Shown piece by piece: positions 59,835 to 64,000 of a DNA stretch of 64,000 nucleotides. Where the stretch lies: NCBI GenBank assembly GCA_022432975.1, contig CM039509.1:636482-700481 (forward strand). The letters are read 5' to 3'. How positions within the stretch are numbered: position 1 is the stretch's first letter; each line of letters begins with the position of its first letter. Both the position numbers and the translations under genes were made by a program. The stretch is from Begonia masoniana (lineage: Eukaryota > Streptophyta > Magnoliopsida > Cucurbitales > Begoniaceae). The notes below the pieces were generated by a model. The model made no database searches, had not been told where the DNA came from, and was given only the letters and a program-made list of their open reading frames with translations.

Positions 59835-62274
59835 ATGGTCTTTTCTTTCTCAATTTACAAAGTGATACTGCTTATAATGCTATGCATGTTTATGTTGGTA
59901 ATAAAAGATGTGTTACAAATGAAGACTCTTCTATCTTATGGCACCGGAGATTGGGACATATCTCCATAGAGAGAATTAAAAGATTAGTGAATGATAAAGT
60001 ACTTTGTGCTTTGGATTTTACTGATTTTGACACTTGTGTGGAATGCATTAAGGGTAAACAGACCAACAAGAGTAAAAAAGGTGCAAAGAGGAGTAGTGAC
60101 ATATTAGAGATCATTCATACGGATATTTGTAGTCCGATTACGAACTCTTATGGTTCTAAATACTTCATCTCTTTCATAGATGATTTTTCACGATATATGT
60201 ACATCTACTTGCTTCACCATAAGGATGAAGCACTAGAAGCCTTTAAGGTTTCCAAGGCTGAAGTAGAAAAACAATGCGGTAAGCAAATAAAGATCGTGAG
60301 AAGTGATAGAGGTGGTGAGTATTATGGTAGATACACTGAGAATGGACAAGCACCTGGTCCGTTTGCGAAGTTTCTTCAAGAGCATGGAATAGTTGCTCAA
60401 TATACTATGCCTGGTTCTTCGGACCAGAATGGTGTAGCTGAAAGAAGAAACCGAACATTATTGGACATGGTGAGGAGTATGCGTAGCAGCTCCAAACTTC
60501 CGGATTTCTTGTGGACTGAAGCACTTAAGACGGGTGTGTATATATTAAATCGAGTTCCAACAAAGGTTGTTGCTAAAACACCATTTGAGTTATTTAAGGG
60601 TTGGAAGCCGAGTTTACAACATATACGCATATGGGGTTGTCCGTCTGAAGTGAGGATATATAATCCACAAGAGAAGAAACTAGACCCAAGGACTATCAGT
60701 GGATATTTCATTGGATATGCCGAAAAGTCTAAGGGTTATAGATTTTATTGTCCATCTCATAGCACTAGAATTGTGCAATCAAGAAATGCCAAATTTCTTG
60801 AGAATTACTTGATTAGTGGGAGTGATCAATTTCAGCACATTGTTACTGAAAGAGATCACATTGATGTTCAACCTTGTAAATCAAGTGATAAATTGATTAT
60901 TGTGAATCACACTCCTCAAGACCAAATGAGTGTTGAACAATCAATCATTAAAGCTCCACAAGTTGCCGATAATAATCAAGTAGATCAAGTTCTTGAGAGA
61001 ATACCAGAAATTGTTGATCAACAAGTTGAACAACATATTTCTCAAGAAAATGTGGAAACAACATTAAGGAGATCTAATAGAGAAAAGAAATCGGCAATCT
61101 CTAGTGATTATTTTGTGTATTTACAAGAATCAGATTATAATATTGAAGCTGAAAATGATCCTGAAACGTTTTCACAAGCCATGAGTTGTAAAGAATCAAG
61201 CTTATGGTATGATGCTATGAATGATGAGATGAATTCTATGAGTTCTAATAAAGTTTGGGATCTCGTCAAGTTGTCTGTTGGTGTAAAAGCCATAGGAAGT
61301 AAATGGGTTTTCAAAACTAAGAAAGACTCATTAGGCAACATTGAGAGATATAAAGCTAGACTCGTAGCTAAAGGATTCACTCAGTTGGAAGGAATCGACT
61401 ACAAGAAGACTTTTCTCCTGTATCTAAGAAAGATTCTCTTCGTATTATTCTAGCATTAGTTGCACATTTTGACTTTGAGTTGCAACAAATGGATGTGAAA
61501 ACAGCATTTTTAAATGGAGATCTCGAGGAAGAGGTTTATATGAAACAACCTGAAGGATTTTCCTCTAGTGAAGGTGAGCATTTAGTTTGCAAGCTTAAAA
61601 AATCCATTTATGGATTGAAACAAGCTTCTCGCCAATGGTATTTAAAATTTCATGATGTTATATCTTCATTTGGTTTTGTAGAGAACATTATGGATCAATG
61701 TATATACCTTAAGGTCAGTGGGAATAAGATTTGTTTCTTGATTTTATACGTGGATGATATTTTGCTTGCTACTAATGATAAAAGATTGTTACATGAGATG
61801 AAACAATTTCTCTCTCAAAACTTTGACATGAAAGATATGGGTGATGCATCCTATGTTATAGGAATTAAGATATATCGAGACAGATTTCGAGGTATTTTGG
61901 GTCTTTCTCAGGAAGCCTATATCAATAAAGTTTTAGAGAGATTCAGGATGAAAGATTGTTCACCTAGTGTCGCTCCCATCGTGAAGGGTGATAGGTTCAA
62001 TTTGAACCAGTGCCCGAAGAACGATCTTGAGAGGGAGCGAATGAAGAATATTCCATATGTTTCAGCTGTTGGAAGCCTTATGTATGCTCAGGTTTGCACT
62101 AGACCTGACATTGCATTCGTTGTTGGAATGTTGGGACGATATCAGAGTAATCCAGGAATAGACCACTGGATAGCTGCAAAGAAGGTTATGAGATATCTTC
62201 AAGGAACAAAGGATTACATGCTTATATACAGACGAACTGATGATTTGGAAGTGATTGGATATTCAGATTCAGAC
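59726..62274 (+). pseudogene. Copia pol: integrase, reverse transcriptase, partial RNase H
   Basis: The pre-integrase zinc-binding part has WHRRLGHIS and CVECIKGKQT. The integrase core has HTDIC, FIDDFSRY, RSDRGGEY and GVAERRNRT. RT starts at WVFKTKKDSLGNIERYKARL; a frame change near 61,412 (ITQ-type motif, DYKKTF) moves the rest to the frame of 61,480 onward with QMDVKTAFLNGD, LYVDDILLA and CTRPDIAFVVGMLG. RNase H stops after SDSDC because of the inserted LTR. Catalytic motifs are all readable; the polyprotein is not. Confidence 0.88.
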
Positions 62275-64000
62275 TGTAACACCCCTAAGTCCGTACCCAT
62301 TTACCCGTATAAATTTTTCATTTCTATTTTACATTTTTAAAATAAAACTTTAAAACCTAACGTTAAAGCGGAATTGAAATCGAAACCGAAACCGGAATCG
62401 AAATCGAACTTCGTTTGGTAAATCGTTTCAAATATAAACTAAAACTATTAATAAATAAAACTTAAAACATTTAAATATTTAATAAAAAACTAAAGGATGG
62501 GCAGAATCGGAAATGGGGCTGCCAAAAGGAGGCAGCGATCGATTTCTGCTGAAACAGAAATCGATCGCTGCTGCTTGCTTGCATGCAAGCGATCGATTTC
62601 TGCTGAAAAGCAGAAATCGATCGCTGCATGCCATGCAGCGATCCTCCTTCAAACACTCCAGCACTTCAACATTTATCATTTTACAGAAAGCAAACCTCCT
62701 TTTTCTTTACACCAAATTTCCATATAACTCACAACTTAAATCTACTTAAATCCAATTTAAACGTATTCTAAACTCAATTGACTCGAGTCGGACTTTGCGA
62801 AGTCCAACTACGTGGATAGCTCTAAACATCGAGCATAACCGTATCAACCTAACACCAATCAAAACATTTCCAAAACATTCATTACACAGTTTAAACCAAA
62901 ACGTTTTACATACAATTACCAAAACGTTATCTAATCCCTATCCAGATCCAAACAACCTAAGTATACTATACAATTATCAACTCAAAACATCCCAAAATAA
63001 ACCCAGAGTTCAGACATACATCCCCACGGGTCATATTGCGCCTCGACTACTCAGCGCACTCCCACGAGCATCATCCATCAACTGCCTCCGACATCAGGAG
63101 GAGGAACGTCGTCCTCACCTGGATCTACGTCACCTAGCAGATCACCTACACCATACAGACACATATGAGATATTGAAATCTCAGTAAGCTACGTAAATGC
63201 AGATGCATGCGTGCGTATGCCATTCAGAAATCATGCTCAGATTCAGATTACAGATACAGAATTACAGATTACAGATTCATTACGTCACAGACAGACAGAA
63301 TTGTCACCGAAACCTCTACCCACTAAGCGGAGAGGGCCCATCCAGCGATCGGACTACCCTTTCCACCTAGAGAGGGGGGGTACACGCTTGCAACACGCAC
63401 AGCCGTGCCTGAGCCCCATCCCGCGTGACCAGATACAGACAGATTACGTTTATTCATTCAGATTTCGTTACAGATTTCATTTCAGATATACGTTCCTTTT
63501 CTTAAAAACACGTGCAGAAATTCCTTTTCATGACTTTCGAAAATCGTGATGCATGAACAGTTCATATCAGCGGAAAGTAAACAAACAACATACATATTAA
63601 CCAGACAATACAACATAACCTAGCTACCCAACCTAAACAACGTAAAACAAGGAACCCTCAAGGATCCTTGATATGACGACGAGGTATGGTGTAGACCTTT
63701 CGGTCAAGCAAGTCACGAGAACTTACCTTGAGCGCGCTGAACCACAAGCTATGTCCACGAGAGTCGTGTGTCTGAGAAAAATACGACATTCACAGTTAAA
63801 ACCAATTTAAACCATAAATGTCCAAATTTCAAAACTTAGCTAAAGAATTCTCCTAAATTCTTCACTTAGCTAATTAAAGCTTTTCGAACATTAATTATAG
63901 CTCGATTATCCAAATTAACGAGTTTTCCCCTAAAACCCGAAATTTTACCAATTTATAACTTTTTTGCAAATCGACTTTTCTTCGTCCAATAACGTTCAAT
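62275..64000. mobile_element. Ty3/gypsy-type LTR, runs past the window end
   Basis: It begins TGTAACACCCC exactly where the copia RNase H frame is cut, as expected for a TG...CA LTR. Over 1.7 kb has no gag or pol. Orientation is probably minus: read on that strand, the segment around 63,700 resembles the AGGTAAGT region of the solo LTR at about 27,730, and 63,330-63,420 has a block (AGAGGGGGGGTACACGC) comparable to 28,055-28,075. Both ends of the element and its target duplication cannot be seen. Confidence 0.7.
62532..62624. repeat. Two adjacent near-perfect hairpins with a shared GATCGATTTCTGC core
   Basis: Hairpin 1 has 17-bp arms (62532-62548 and 62555-62571) with a 6-base loop. Hairpin 2 has 16-bp arms (62589-62604 and 62609-62624) with a GAAA loop. 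They share the same core and are separated by GCTTGC/GCATGC repeats. Confidence 0.88.

Larger units (their letters stand above)
57056..62274 (+). mobile_element. Second Ty1/copia element, 3' part cut off by another insertion
   Basis: The 5' LTR is at 57056-57405, a Met-tRNA primer site at 57408-57419, and gag, protease, integrase, RT and the start of RNase H follow in copia order. The sequence breaks at YSDSDC (62,274) where TGTAACACCCC begins. The 3' LTR is not in the window. The putative target site is GAAAC (57051-57055). Three lesions disable it: a 137-bp tandem duplication, a changed zinc-knuckle Cys and a frameshift before RT. Confidence 0.9.

Noticed and set aside
1..64000. Search for a biosynthetic gene cluster around the SABATH methyltransferase
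   Set aside because: No P450, terpene synthase, acyltransferase or other partner enzyme occurs nearby. Its neighbours are a transcription factor and transposons.

Overview
The window is plant nuclear DNA, almost certainly from a eudicot. The genes are split by AT-rich GT-AG introns, all protein families are plant types, a plant-specific microRNA precursor is present, and the sequence between genes is packed with LTR retrotransposons, foldback elements and microsatellites. I could not identify the species.

Layout. 1-175: a MIR156/MIR157 hairpin beside a (CT)n run. 1,021-5,358: two tandem DUF599 membrane-protein genes on the minus strand. 5,736-9,597: a repeat island with an 847-bp Mutator-like foldback element, a second rearranged foldback between 160-bp direct repeats, and a tRNA-like inverted repeat. 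10,152-22,207: a 19-exon DExH-box RNA helicase gene (DExH3-like, 1,203 aa, plus strand). 22,748-22,822: a broken copy of the first CDKD kinase coding exon. 23,104-31,486: a complete but decayed Ty1/copia element (minus strand, 504-bp LTRs, GTTAC target duplication) carrying a nested 2,112-bp solo LTR with its own CAACC duplication. 32,087-33,323: a SABATH methyltransferase gene (minus). 35,914-36,018: a second CDKD exon copy. 37,084-46,983: a nine-exon 4R-MYB/SNAPC4-like gene (minus) whose introns hold three transposon remnants. 48,590-51,005: a two-exon At1g61900-like GPI-anchored protein gene (minus). 52,684-55,676: a PLS-DYW PPR gene (At4g02750-like, minus) with one intron. 55,942-57,055: a second copy of a 1.1-kb segment that also lies in the GPI-gene intron (48,984-50,155). 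57,056-62,274: a second copia element (plus), cut off inside RNase H by a Ty3/gypsy-type LTR that runs off the window at 64,000.

The genes do not form a pathway. They are a miRNA of the SPL age-timing module, an RNA helicase, a small-molecule carboxyl methyltransferase, a subunit-like factor for snRNA transcription, a surface protein and an organellar RNA-editing/PPR factor. All five protein-coding loci after the helicase lie on the minus strand, but each is an independent transcription unit.

I found no convincing undescribed biological system. The most useful observations are the MIR157 precursor, the CDKD exon copies (one possibly split by the copia insertion), the segmental duplication whose homology stops exactly at a retrotransposon end, the phase-2 intron found in the same Arg codon before each Myb repeat, and the rearranged foldback. 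Exon borders were read by eye from GT/AG sites with reading phase checked. No alignment or database search was run.
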